The translations under genes and the position numbers were made by a program. A stretch of 64,000 nt of DNA from Companilactobacillus heilongjiangensis. GTDB taxonomy: Bacteria > Bacillota > Bacilli > Lactobacillales > Lactobacillaceae. Below the pieces are notes generated by a model. That model ran no database searches. It was not told the origin of the DNA and saw only the letters and a list, made by a program, of their open reading frames with translations. Shown here in pieces: positions 26,820-34,693 of this stretch. The first letter of the stretch is position 1. Each line of letters starts with the position of its first letter. The stretch lies in the NCBI RefSeq assembly GCF_000831645.3, contig NZ_CP012559.1:2418001-2482000 (forward strand), written 5' to 3'.

Positions 26820-27761
26820 CTATTTTTCTGTCGAATGACGATCTCCTAACAAGAAATCATCCTTATGCTCAAACATATATTTTACAGTAATTGGTTCATG
26901 TCCCGTCAATCTACAAAAATCACTGACTGGAACATCCAGATATCCTTCACGAACAGTCGTACCAAATGTAACCATTCCATCGGAAGTGGCCTGAATTGGG
27001 CTCTTAGAAAAATCACCATCAGTATTTCTAGGAACGCCAACGCTATCAAAATAATCATATAATTCTTGGTCAGTTTTCTTAACATACTTTATATTGTTGC
27101 CAGTCTCCTTATTGCCAACTTCCAAGAATTTATTATACGTAAATGGCTCGTGACCATTAATATTCAAAACTGCTCTATGATAAAAGTCATCATTTAATGC
27201 ACAAGCTGCACTCAAGGCTGCATCACGTCTAGAAATAAACCAAACACGTCCGTCACCCATATTTTTCTCAATCGTATCTTCGTGACTATCAACCGCACGC
27301 ATATAATCTGAAATAAATGCCTCAGCAAAGAGAGAATTACGTAAGAAAATATAATCTAAATCCGTATTTTGAATTATAGATTCCGTATAACCGTGATCCG
27401 CATTCTCGACACTTGGGTTAAAAGGATTTCCAGCGGATAAAACCGACGTATAAATAACCTGTCTAACTCCTGCTTTTACACAAGCATCCACAAAATTTTT
27501 ATGAGCTTTACGACGCTTCTCACCAACAAAAGGCATCGAAATCAATAAAACTTTATCAGCGTGAGCATAAACTTTTGCTAAACTTTCAGGTGAATTGAAA
27601 TCTGCTACGGCCGTTTGAATACCTTGGTCGGCATAAATCTTTAATTTGCTTTCATCAGGTGCGGTGAATACTAATCTTTCCTTAGGAATCAATTGCTGAA
27701 CATACTCAGCAACCAATTTTCCAAAATTACCATCGACACCGTTAACAAAAGTTTTTTGCAT
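26820..27761 (-). CDS. NmrA-like NAD(P)-binding protein
   Basis: A 313-residue atypical short-chain dehydrogenase of the NmrA/quinone oxidoreductase-2 type. The N-terminal dinucleotide-binding loop is FVNGVDGNFGKLVAEYV, with VADFNSPESLAKVYAHADKV and RQVIYTSVLSAG as expected for the Rossmann fold. The catalytic YxxxK of classical SDRs is not obvious. It could be a redox sensor or a quinone/aldehyde reductase. It is monocistronic, with GGGGGT before the ATG and a cre-like site upstream. Confidence 0.7.
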   Translation of the reverse strand: MQKTFVNGVDGNFGKLVAEYVQQLIPKERLVFTAPDESKLKIYADQGIQTAVADFNSPESLAKVYAHADKVLLISMPFVGEKRRKAHKNFVDACVKAGVRQVIYTSVLSAGNPFNPSVENADHGYTESIIQNTDLDYIFLRNSLFAEAFISDYMRAVDSHEDTIEKNMGDGRVWFISRRDAALSAACALNDDFYHRAVLNINGHEPFTYNKFLEVGNKETGNNIKYVKKTDQELYDYFDSVGVPRNTDGDFSKSPIQATSDGMVTFGTTVREGYLDVPVSDFCRLTGHEPITVKYMFEHKDDFLLGDRHSTEK

Positions 27762-27795
27762 TAAAAAATACCCCCAATTGTTATTTTCAACGCCA

Positions 27796-27809
27796 TGTTA
27801 GCGTTTTCA
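27796..27809. promoter_or_regulatory. cre-like site upstream of the NmrA-like gene
   Basis: TGTTAGCGTTTTCA matches the cre consensus at all but one fixed position, about 35 nt upstream of the start. Possible CcpA control. Confidence 0.5.
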
Positions 27810-27842
27810 CAATAATTAAATTTTAACACCTCTGTCAATAAC

Positions 27843-27872
27843 AAAAAAGAACCCTGAATCAAATTCAGAGTC
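27843..27872 (-). terminator. Terminator of the beta-lactamase-like gene
   Basis: Stem ACCCTGAAT / ATTCAGAGT (one mismatch) followed by a T-run on the minus strand, immediately after the stop codon region at 27875. Confidence 0.75.
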
Positions 27873-27874
27873 CA

Positions 27875-28810
27875 TTAATAGTTAACAATTTTAGTTCCAG
27901 CATCCGATCCGTAAACAATCTGCTGCACATTTTTCGTAATTTTAGCAATCCTTGGGAACCCACTAAATTTGCTTTGATTATGACCATTAGTTAAAATAAC
28001 CAGAATATACTTCTGACCATCTGGCATCGTCACAATCCCCGCATCATTATTGACGTCATCGAGAAAACCAACTTTATCTTGCACAGTTGTCCCAGCATCA
28101 GCTGCGGCAGCCCCAGCAGGAATTCCATCACGATAAATTTGTTTTCCCATCAATTTTAAAATCTTGGCTTGATCGGATTTGTTTTTAAACACACCTGTGC
28201 CTGACTCGAGGTCTTGCAACAACAGCTGCAAACTATAACTCGTCGTCAGTGTTCCTTGACCAGACTGGAAAACGCCTGAGTACCAGCCTTGATTGCCAGC
28301 AAACTCATTCAGAATATCTGCGCCATAAATATCAATTTGATTTTCCGAAAAATCATTTGCACTTTCAACAATCATTCGATTGAATCCATCTACATTAGAA
28401 TCCGTCCAACTAAAATTGCCGTTCAACTTTTGATTCATTAGAAACGCCGCAATGTAAAGTTTATACGTACTAGCAGCGGTTTGTGCGGTGTGAGCATTAG
28501 CCTCTACTTGCAAGCTACCCTTCTTATAAACGTCAGCATACTTGCCATCGGCCGCATCACTATCCTCAGTAGCGCCTAAATTATAAAAACTAACACTAGC
28601 CGTGCCATCTTTAGTCACACTGTTCAAATAACTCGTCAAATTGTGTTTGATAATGCGCTGCTTCTTTTTAATCACTTGATTAGTTTTGGCATTATCATTA
28701 CCACTTGAGGCATAAGAATTATTGAAATAGTAACCTAGTCCTCCTGCTAGCAGAACCACCACTAAAATAATTCTTAAATATTTTTTTATATTCCTTCTTC
28801 TAACTCTTAT
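27875..28810 (-). CDS. Membrane-anchored class A beta-lactamase-like serine hydrolase
   Basis: An N-terminal membrane anchor (YLRIILVVVLLAGGLGYYF) precedes a beta-lactamase2-type domain: SxxK in AASTYKLYIA, an SDN-like ESANDFSENQ and a KxG-like DKVGFLDD. Such proteins are usually penicillin-interactive or cell-wall enzymes rather than resistance enzymes. The first ordinary start (GTG 28762) has no ribosome binding site and lacks basic residues before the anchor. An in-frame ATA at 28810 follows GAGGTGATCAC by ideal spacing and gives MRVRRRNIKKYL, so I propose AUA initiation (311 aa). Confidence 0.7.
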   Translation of the reverse strand: MRVRRRNIKKYLRIILVVVLLAGGLGYYFNNSYASSGNDNAKTNQVIKKKQRIIKHNLTSYLNSVTKDGTASVSFYNLGATEDSDAADGKYADVYKKGSLQVEANAHTAQTAASTYKLYIAAFLMNQKLNGNFSWTDSNVDGFNRMIVESANDFSENQIDIYGADILNEFAGNQGWYSGVFQSGQGTLTTSYSLQLLLQDLESGTGVFKNKSDQAKILKLMGKQIYRDGIPAGAAAADAGTTVQDKVGFLDDVNNDAGIVTMPDGQKYILVILTNGHNQSKFSGFPRIAKITKNVQQIVYGSDAGTKIVNY

Positions 28811-28932
28811 GTGATCACCTCATCTCAACGCTTACATATATTTACTAATACTCTCTTAAGTAACTCAATTATACGAGCTACAACCATAAATGTTTTATAC
28901 AATTATGTTACATATTTTTAAATATACGATTT

Positions 28933-28946
28933 TTGATTTAAATCAA
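28933..28946 (+). promoter_or_regulatory. FNR/CRP-type box upstream of the Ric-like gene
   Basis: TTGATTTAAATCAA is an exact TTGAT-N4-ATCAA palindrome. A -10 TATACT at 28969-28974 predicts a transcript start near 28981, placing the box centre at about -41.5, the classical class II activator position. The regulator itself is not in the window. Confidence 0.65.
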
Positions 28947-29004
28947 TTTTTTAATCCATTTGGCACCTTATACTGAAGTCATCAAACGAAAAGAGGCTTT
29001 TCAA

Positions 29005-29289
29005 ATGACAACGGTTAAAGACTATTTAGACGAGCGTCACGATAAATTGGATTTCTATACTCGAGCAATCACCAATGCCCACGGACAAAATCACCCTGAA
29101 GTTTTTGATGTCAGACAGCAATACGTTAAATTGTGTCTAGATGCTAGCAATCACAAAGATCTCAGTGACAATTTTGCCAAATTACGTCAAACGACTAAGG
29201 ATTATGCGATTCCCGGAGATGTCTGCCCTGTCTTTGAAGCAACTTATCACATGTTGAAGACAGCCGATGCTATCAACGCTCAAATTTAA
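29005..29289 (+). CDS. Small protein resembling short Ric/ScdA-type iron-sulfur repair proteins
   Basis: A 94-residue helical protein. The stretches YLDERHDKLDFYTRAITNAH, NHPEVFDVRQQY and YAIPGDVCPVFEATYHML recall short proteins annotated in lactobacilli as Ric (iron-sulfur cluster repair); this is from memory and only moderately sure. There are too few His residues for a full hemerythrin domain. The start ATG 29005 follows AGAGG by 8 nt. The FNR-type box upstream fits a role in oxygen or nitrosative stress. Confidence 0.5.
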   Translation: MTTVKDYLDERHDKLDFYTRAITNAHGQNHPEVFDVRQQYVKLCLDASNHKDLSDNFAKLRQTTKDYAIPGDVCPVFEATYHMLKTADAINAQI

Positions 29290-29323
29290 AATAACAAATT
29301 CTCCCCTGTAAATTATTCAAATA

Positions 29324-29388
29324 ACAAAAAAGTCTTCATCAAGATAAATTCTTCGAAAAGAATTATATCTTGATGAGGACTTCTTTTA
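29324..29388. terminator. Long bidirectional terminator
   Basis: 17-bp stem AAGTCTTCATCAAGATA (29330-29346) against 29366-29382, with an inner AATTC / GAATT stem, flanked by an A-run and a T-run. It separates the convergent Ric-like gene and the SDR gene. Confidence 0.85.
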
Positions 29389-29416
29389 TATCAGTAACCT
29401 TATATTATTAAATTTA

Positions 29417-30253
29417 TTAATTTCTAACTTCTGAAACATCACCATACCAATATTGTGCTGTAATTCCACCATCTGCTAAGAAATCACTACCAGTAATAAA
29501 GGCACTGCGACGGTCCATCAACAATTCAGCCAAACCAGCAATTTCATCTGGAGTTCCGGGTCGTTTTGTTACCATCGAATCAAACATCTTTTTATATCCA
29601 GCTCCACGAGGTCCATTCAATTCATCCAAAGCTAATGGTGTCATAATGATTCCTGGACTGATGGCATTTATTCTGGCCTCACGTTTCTGCCACTTAACAG
29701 ATTCAGCCGCTACTCGTAAAACATTCGTCCGTTTAGCATATTGATAAGCTGCTAAGGAATCGGTAATGACATCTGGTTGTAAGATTGGTAAATTCAGCAA
29801 GTCTTCAGTCGGTGTCATTGCCAAGGCCTGATTATCTTCAACTGATAAACCTGGCAATCGATGTCCTGACTGTGAAGAAATCACAATTCCAGCTCCACCA
29901 GGCGCCATAACTTTTCCAAATTCTTCTAATAAAACTGATGTACCGTACAAATCAACTTTCAACACTTGTTCAGCACTAGCTTGTGAAGGTGAAACTCCGG
30001 CTGCATTAACTAGGCCCATGATTTCACCAAGCAATTTAGCTTTTTCCACTACTTCTTTAATGGAGGCTCTTGAAGAAAGATCAGCTTTAATAGTTTCAAC
30101 TGAAAAACCTGCTTCACTCAAATTTTGTTTCATTGTATCTAATTTATCTTCGCTGTAATCCGCCAACAACAGCTTTCGACCAGCTGCCACTCTTCTGACG
30201 ATTGCTTCACCAATTGCACCAGCACCAAATAATACGACTACTTCATTGTTCAA
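29417..30253 (-). CDS. Short-chain dehydrogenase/reductase (SDR)
   Basis: A 278-residue SDR. The cofactor loop is VVLFGAGAIGEAIVRR, a GxGxxG variant of TGxxxGxG. NAG is replaced by LVNAAGVSPS, the catalytic Ser region is IVISSQSGHRL, and YQYAKRTNVLRVAAE supplies the YxxxK pair after an insertion. The C-terminus has NAISPGIIMTPL and the usual ADGG motif. The start is TTG 30253, 9 nt after GGAGG. Substrate unknown; no operon partner. Confidence 0.85.
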   Translation of the reverse strand: MNNEVVVLFGAGAIGEAIVRRVAAGRKLLLADYSEDKLDTMKQNLSEAGFSVETIKADLSSRASIKEVVEKAKLLGEIMGLVNAAGVSPSQASAEQVLKVDLYGTSVLLEEFGKVMAPGGAGIVISSQSGHRLPGLSVEDNQALAMTPTEDLLNLPILQPDVITDSLAAYQYAKRTNVLRVAAESVKWQKREARINAISPGIIMTPLALDELNGPRGAGYKKMFDSMVTKRPGTPDEIAGLAELLMDRRSAFITGSDFLADGGITAQYWYGDVSEVRN

Positions 30254-30361
30254 AATATATATCCTCCATTGCTTAACTGATTTAACTTTCAAGATATATA
30301 TTACAAACTATCCACTTACCGACCAATTCCAATTATTAAAAGCATCGATAAGCTAAACTTA

Positions 30362-31246
30362 TCAATCATTTTTAGCTAACCATTTATTCAATCGTTTCAT
30401 ATAAGAAGCAGTTTCATCAATAAATGCCATATGACGGCTGTGAGCAAACAAAGTCCATTCAACACTTGGCAACTGATCGACCATTGTTTTAGCAACTAAC
30501 GGCGTACATAAATCGTCAGTTCCACTCGTTACCAAAGTTGGCGTGGTGATATTTTTCAACTTATCCGTGTAATCATAATCCTTCAAATTACCAGTTGGAA
30601 AATATTCATTTGGACCCCAAGCGGTAACATAAGACGTTTTCCCACTGATTTTTGGACGACGTAAAAACTCCGGAGACTGCTCTGTGATAGGTCCTGAGGC
30701 ATGTTGTAACATGAAATGTTCATTAGCTTTTAAATATCCTGGAGCAGTATAATTTGCCGTTGACTCTGCTTGGGTGATTGCTGCTTGATCTTCTGGCGAC
30801 ATGAATTTAATCATCCGATGCTGTTCTTGAGCCCACAATCTGGACGAAGACAAAGTGCTGGCAAGAATCAAACTTTTCACACCTTGAGGGTTATGGTCGC
30901 ACATGTAAATTATCGCTAACATCCCGCCCCAAGATTGACCTAACAAATGAACTTGTTTTAGACCTAAATATTCTCGCAAAGTTTTCAACTCATCTACCCA
31001 AGTATCAGCTTTCCACAGGTCCTTATCATCAGGAATACTGGATTTTCCACAACCAAGTTGATCATACATAATTATTGGTCGCCCAGTTTCTTCGGCTAAT
31101 TGGTCAAAGACTTCAAAATAATTGTGAGTGGACCCAGGACCGCCGTGTAATAGCAATAATGGCGTCTTTTCGGAGTTCAAATCCCCGACAATTCGATAAT
31201 AAGTTTTGTATTCACGAAATGGCATGTAGCCTGTTTGGATTTTCAA
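30362..31246 (-). CDS. Proline iminopeptidase-like alpha/beta hydrolase
   Basis: A 294-residue alpha/beta hydrolase of the prolyl iminopeptidase (S33) group. LLLLHGGPGSTHNYFEVF is the oxyanion HGGPG motif, GQSWGGMLA holds the nucleophile Ser, TSGTDDLCTP the Asp and FAHSRHMAFID the His. It would release N-terminal proline or act as a related amidase/esterase in the cytoplasm. It starts with TTG 31246, 8 nt after GAGG. Confidence 0.85.
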   Translation of the reverse strand: MKIQTGYMPFREYKTYYRIVGDLNSEKTPLLLLHGGPGSTHNYFEVFDQLAEETGRPIIMYDQLGCGKSSIPDDKDLWKADTWVDELKTLREYLGLKQVHLLGQSWGGMLAIIYMCDHNPQGVKSLILASTLSSSRLWAQEQHRMIKFMSPEDQAAITQAESTANYTAPGYLKANEHFMLQHASGPITEQSPEFLRRPKISGKTSYVTAWGPNEYFPTGNLKDYDYTDKLKNITTPTLVTSGTDDLCTPLVAKTMVDQLPSVEWTLFAHSRHMAFIDETASYMKRLNKWLAKND

Positions 31247-31318
31247 TTTAACTGCCTCTTTTCACTTATACAGCTATCATAGCAAAAAACATCCCAGCTC
31301 ATTTATCAAACTGTACAA

Positions 31319-31786
31319 TTAACGTTCCGGGTATGGTTTACCAATATCTCGCTTTAGATAATCTTCTTCATACATTTTATAAATATCATTACAGATTTCC
31401 CAGTTACTATCAGGCCACGACTTTCTTTGAGATAAGTCAATTAAGGGCCGTGATAGTGCCACCTTAGTAGGAAATCGTAACTTATAATCAACCTTCTGTC
31501 TGGATGCATAATATCCTTTTTTATACGGCGCAACTCGACCATTGAAGGACACTATTTCATCCTTGTGTAAAACTCCCAATTTTTTGAATCCAACTGTTAA
31601 ATTCAGCCATAGATGATCCGCAATCAGCTCTTCCTTTTCATCATCAATCAAAGTTATGTCCTTTAATATCAGCGTTGGTTTGGCATGTTCTTTTCTTCTA
31701 TCATCATATTTGAATCCATATTTAACAAACTTTCCACTGTATCTATGGCGTTGATTACTTCCAATATTTTTCAATTTTGCCCGCAT
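31319..31786 (-). CDS. Hypothetical basic protein
   Basis: A 155-residue basic, soluble protein that I do not recognise. It begins with RAKLKNIGSNQRHRYSGKFV and has a central beta-rich stretch (PTLILKDITLIDDEKEELIA, then LHKDEIVSFNGRVAPYKKGY) that reads like an OB-fold or nucleic-acid-related domain, then a Pro/Arg-rich C-terminus. No signal peptide or membrane segment. The start ATG 31786 is 8 nt after GGGAGG. Function unknown. Confidence 0.6.
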   Translation of the reverse strand: MRAKLKNIGSNQRHRYSGKFVKYGFKYDDRRKEHAKPTLILKDITLIDDEKEELIADHLWLNLTVGFKKLGVLHKDEIVSFNGRVAPYKKGYYASRQKVDYKLRFPTKVALSRPLIDLSQRKSWPDSNWEICNDIYKMYEEDYLKRDIGKPYPER

Positions 31787-31850
31787 GTACATATCCTCCC
31801 TTTTTGGCTAGATATGTGAAATTACGACATGGAAACAAAATTTGTTCAAC

Positions 31851-31890
31851 AAAAAATGCCCCAGCTAATTTAATAGTCGAGGCATTTTTT
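31851..31890. terminator. Bidirectional terminator
   Basis: 10-bp stem AAAAAATGCC (31851-31860) / GGCATTTTTT (31881-31890), directly after the SDR stop codon at 31899. Confidence 0.7.
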
Positions 31891-31898
31891 ATTATCGA

Positions 31899-32723
31899 CT
31901 ATTGATCAATACCAACGGAAATATCGTGATATTTATCAACGTCTTTCAAAGTATTAGTAAGTTCTTTTTTCATCCCATCAGTCGCAAAAGTTCCCAATGG
32001 CAAGTGATCCGGCACAACTTTATTATCTGTAGCCATGTCAAAAATTGTTTTGGCAATTAATTCCGGACTTCCAGGTGCTTGCGTGACACCATTTGAAGCA
32101 CCATCGACCATTCCAGCAAATTTACTATAATCTGCAATTTCAACTGGGGCAGTCTTTCCAGCATTCCATTTAGTTCTGGCACCACTAGGCTCAACGTTCA
32201 TCACCTGAATACCCAATGGAGCAACTTCTTGGCGCAAAGCGTTGGAATAACCTTCCACCGCAAATTTAGTTGCACTGTACCAACCTAAAGTTGGCAACGA
32301 AGTAACACCTAATGCGGACGAAATGTTAATAATTACCCCTTGCTTTTGTACCCGCATAATTGGCAAAACTGACTTTGTCACATTACCCAATCCAAAAACA
32401 TTAACCTCAAACATTTGGCGAACATCTTTTTCGTTACTTTCCTCAATTGTTCCAAAATATCCTAAACCAGCGTTATTGACCAATACATCAATCCCGCCAA
32501 ATTTATCCTTGGCTACCGCAACTCCGGCTTGAACTTGCTCTTCATTCGTCACATCCATAATCACCTTAGCCACACGTGTTGCATCAAATGCGTCCAAATA
32601 TGCCAAATCAGCCTCTTTACGAGCAGTCGCTACCAAGTTAGTGCCTGCTTGTTTGGCGACGACCTGAGCCAATTCCTTACCAAATCCACTTGAAGTTCCT
32701 GTAATCATCCATGTTTTTGTCAT
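31899..32723 (-). CDS. Short-chain dehydrogenase/reductase (SDR), MerR-type promoter
   Basis: A 274-residue classical SDR: cofactor loop ITGTSSGFGKELAQV, VLVNNAGLGYFG, catalytic Ser in VIINISSALG and the YxxxK pair in GWYSATKFAVEGYSNAL. Substrate unknown; similar proteins reduce aldehydes or ketones. The promoter at 32758-32788 has the long 19-bp spacer with a dyad typical of MerR-family control (NmlR/AdhR-like), which suggests induction by electrophiles such as aldehydes (inference). Monocistronic. Confidence 0.85.
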   Translation of the reverse strand: MTKTWMITGTSSGFGKELAQVVAKQAGTNLVATARKEADLAYLDAFDATRVAKVIMDVTNEEQVQAGVAVAKDKFGGIDVLVNNAGLGYFGTIEESNEKDVRQMFEVNVFGLGNVTKSVLPIMRVQKQGVIINISSALGVTSLPTLGWYSATKFAVEGYSNALRQEVAPLGIQVMNVEPSGARTKWNAGKTAPVEIADYSKFAGMVDGASNGVTQAPGSPELIAKTIFDMATDNKVVPDHLPLGTFATDGMKKELTNTLKDVDKYHDISVGIDQ

Positions 32724-32757
32724 TAATATTTCCTCTATTTTCTAGTTAATGTTTAGC

Positions 32758-32788
32758 ATTTTACAAGTTAGAGGTCACTCTAAGTCAA
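32758..32788 (-). promoter_or_regulatory. MerR-family-type promoter of the SDR gene
   Basis: On the minus strand: -35 TTGACT (32788-32783), a 19-bp spacer holding the dyad TTAGAG-N4-CTCTAA, and -10 TAAAAT (32763-32758). An over-long 19-bp spacer with a centred CTTAGAGT-like dyad is the hallmark of MerR-family activated promoters. No merR gene is in the window next to it. Confidence 0.65.
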
Positions 32789-32839
32789 ACATTTTAACTT
32801 ATTGCTAATCTAACGTGTGGTGCTAGTCAAATATGCCGT

Positions 32840-33000
32840 CTCCAAAGCTGGGAAATATTCTCAAGCTGTGCGGACGTGTTTGAAGCCCTGACACAGTCCG
32901 TCAAGTCTTCAAACACGTCCGGTGGTATAAGTACGGGAGAAATCTCCCGTACTTATACCACTACCACAGCACACAAATATCTCCCAGCTCTTCCGACTAG
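32840..33000. other. Structured intergenic element, copy B
   Basis: The outer stem is AGCTGGGAAATAT (from 32846) against 32975-32989 with one bulge; the second stem is GCTGTG / CACAGC (32865-32870 / 32965-32970). These enclose a perfect 14-bp stem (32872-32885 / 32907-32920) and a perfect 18-bp hairpin (32923-32940 / 32943-32960), giving a three-way junction. Sequence blocks and topology match copy A at 3360-3535, although stem sequences differ. A plus-strand terminator follows at 33018-33040. Confidence 0.65.
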
Positions 33001-33017
33001 TTAATCTATAAAACCGT

Positions 33018-33040
33018 AAGACGCCACGGGCGTCTTTTTT
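33018..33040 (+). terminator. Terminator after structured element B
   Basis: Stem AAGACGCC / GGCGTCTT with a 3-nt loop and six T. It sits between element B and the small gene at 33081 and has no coding gene before it on the plus strand. So element B may be the 5' part of a terminated non-coding transcript or an attenuator for the gene at 33081. Confidence 0.75.
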
Positions 33041-33080
33041 GAGTTTTCGTAACAAATAAAAAAACTGGAGGTAGTATCTA

Positions 33081-33380
33081 ATGACATTAGATATTAGATT
33101 TACAAAAATTATTGCGGAACTAACTGAGGACTTGGAAATTCAAACGGGATTAGTTTTAACTGGCTCTCAAAAACGAGAACTAAATATGAAACAACATGTG
33201 ATTCTCAAGGAAACTGAAATAAAGCCTTACTTAGCTGACATCAAGGAATACCTTCGTAATACCGAACCTAGTGAACGTGTTTGGGAATGCTACAATGTTT
33301 TATCCAATAACACATACATCATCGCCATTCACTTGGTATCGCCTTTCTTCAGATTGGACACTGCTGATTTGAATGGATAA
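33081..33380 (+). CDS. Small protein, unknown function
   Basis: A 99-residue protein that I do not recognise. The sequence is predicted mainly helical in the first two thirds (FTKIIAELTEDLEI, ETEIKPYLADIKEYL) with a hydrophobic C-terminal stretch (TYIIAIHLVSPFF). The size is compatible with a bacteriocin-immunity-like protein, but no signature supports that. Start ATG 33081 after TGGAGG. It follows element B and its terminator, and ends at its own terminator. Confidence 0.55.
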   Translation: MTLDIRFTKIIAELTEDLEIQTGLVLTGSQKRELNMKQHVILKETEIKPYLADIKEYLRNTEPSERVWECYNVLSNNTYIIAIHLVSPFFRLDTADLNG

Positions 33381-33384
33381 CAAA

Positions 33385-33417
33385 AAACCTCAACCGTAAT
33401 TGGTTGGGGTTTATTTT
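33385..33417 (+). terminator. Terminator of the small gene
   Basis: Stem AAACCTCAACC / GGTTGGGGTTT (33385-33395 / 33402-33412) followed by a T-rich tail. Confidence 0.75.
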
Positions 33418-33494
33418 TCAAGATAATAAATTAGAACCACTATTGCCACAATAATTTCTAATGCCTTCATTGTTCTTTGGCATTAATTTATTAA

Positions 33495-34667
33495 TTATCT
33501 AGCAAAGTCTTCAACTGAATATATATTTCCATCTGGTGATTCACAAATTCCAATACCAACTGATTTTGCATTTGGATTAATAATAGTTAAGTAGTGATTC
33601 CATGTAGCATTTGTTCCCTCACCACGATAATTGTCCATAGCAACATCGGCATATCCTTGCGCCGTTTGATCAGTTAAATCTTTCCATGGTAGCAAAATCA
33701 GGTTCTCACCTTGTCCACTCAACTCTGGCTTTTCTTGCTTTAAGTATTCGTAGAAAATAGTTTTACCTGAAGAATCATAATGAGTAAAGTTTGTTGAAAC
33801 TTCTTGTGCACGTCTGGCTGCAATTGCATCCAAAGTGGGATCTTCTACCAAGGTAGATAATCCACGTGACTTACGTTCAGCATTAATTGTACCCATCATT
33901 GCCGACATAACATCTTCTACTTTAGGATATCTTTTATGAATTTGTTCATACGTTAACCCATTCGTACCAACTTTAACGTCAGCATTTAAACTAGGGTCAA
34001 TATCAGGATCCGTGGAAGTACTTGTTGATGTTGAACCTTGGTTATTATCAGTACTTGTATCCGTTTCAGATGAACTATCACCATTAGTACCCAAATTACC
34101 TGAACCAACGACCGCAAAGTCGGAGAACTTAGTATTTGTACCAAAGTCAGCGATATAAGTTGAGTTAGTCATAGGTTGTGTGTACATCAATTTAGATGCA
34201 TCAGCGTATTCATGCGTTGAAACTTGCACAAATTGTTGACCATTTTTGTTAACGACATATTTACCGATTGCCCATTCTGAGTTAGGTGCCAATGAACGGT
34301 TGGCCATACTGTTAGTATCATCACGATAAAGTGCCAACATACTCATAGCTTTTCCAGCTAATCTTGGCGCATGACTTTGTTGTTGACCATTAAGAGAAGA
34401 ATCAGCAGCACGAAGATATTCATTAGTTGAAACTTGATACATCTTTTCGCCATTGATTGTCAAAATTTTACCAACTTGCCAGGCAGAATTTGGTGACAAA
34501 GCTCGGTTACTAATTTTAGCCCCTTGTGGTGTGTACAAACGAGCAACTACCCCAGAATGAACCGTCGCAACAGTCGCAGCGTTAGCTTTCGTTGAAAAAG
34601 CTAGTACTCCAGTTGTTGCCATTGCTAAAGCGGCTACGATGGCTGTTGATTTAGTCATAAATTTCAT
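33495..34667 (-). CDS. Secreted double-SLAP CAP-domain protein
   Basis: A 390-residue secreted protein: signal peptide (cleavage near TKANA), two SLAP modules (about residues 34-95, with ISNRALSPNSAWQVGKILTI, and 105-160), and a Ser/Thr/Asp-rich linker (about 195-230). A C-terminal CAP/SCP domain (about 250-390) has MMGTINAERKSRGLSTLVED, THYDSSGKTIFYEYL and ENLILLPW. It is a larger paralogue of the SLAP-CAP protein at 7117. It follows a SLAP-only gene by 26 nt, repeating the gene pair seen at 6492-7923. Confidence 0.8.
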   Translation of the reverse strand: MKFMTKSTAIVAALAMATTGVLAFSTKANAATVATVHSGVVARLYTPQGAKISNRALSPNSAWQVGKILTINGEKMYQVSTNEYLRAADSSLNGQQQSHAPRLAGKAMSMLALYRDDTNSMANRSLAPNSEWAIGKYVVNKNGQQFVQVSTHEYADASKLMYTQPMTNSTYIADFGTNTKFSDFAVVGSGNLGTNGDSSSETDTSTDNNQGSTSTSTSTDPDIDPSLNADVKVGTNGLTYEQIHKRYPKVEDVMSAMMGTINAERKSRGLSTLVEDPTLDAIAARRAQEVSTNFTHYDSSGKTIFYEYLKQEKPELSGQGENLILLPWKDLTDQTAQGYADVAMDNYRGEGTNATWNHYLTIINPNAKSVGIGICESPDGNIYSVEDFAR

Positions 34668-34693
34668 AATATTTACTATCCTCGTCTAATTGA

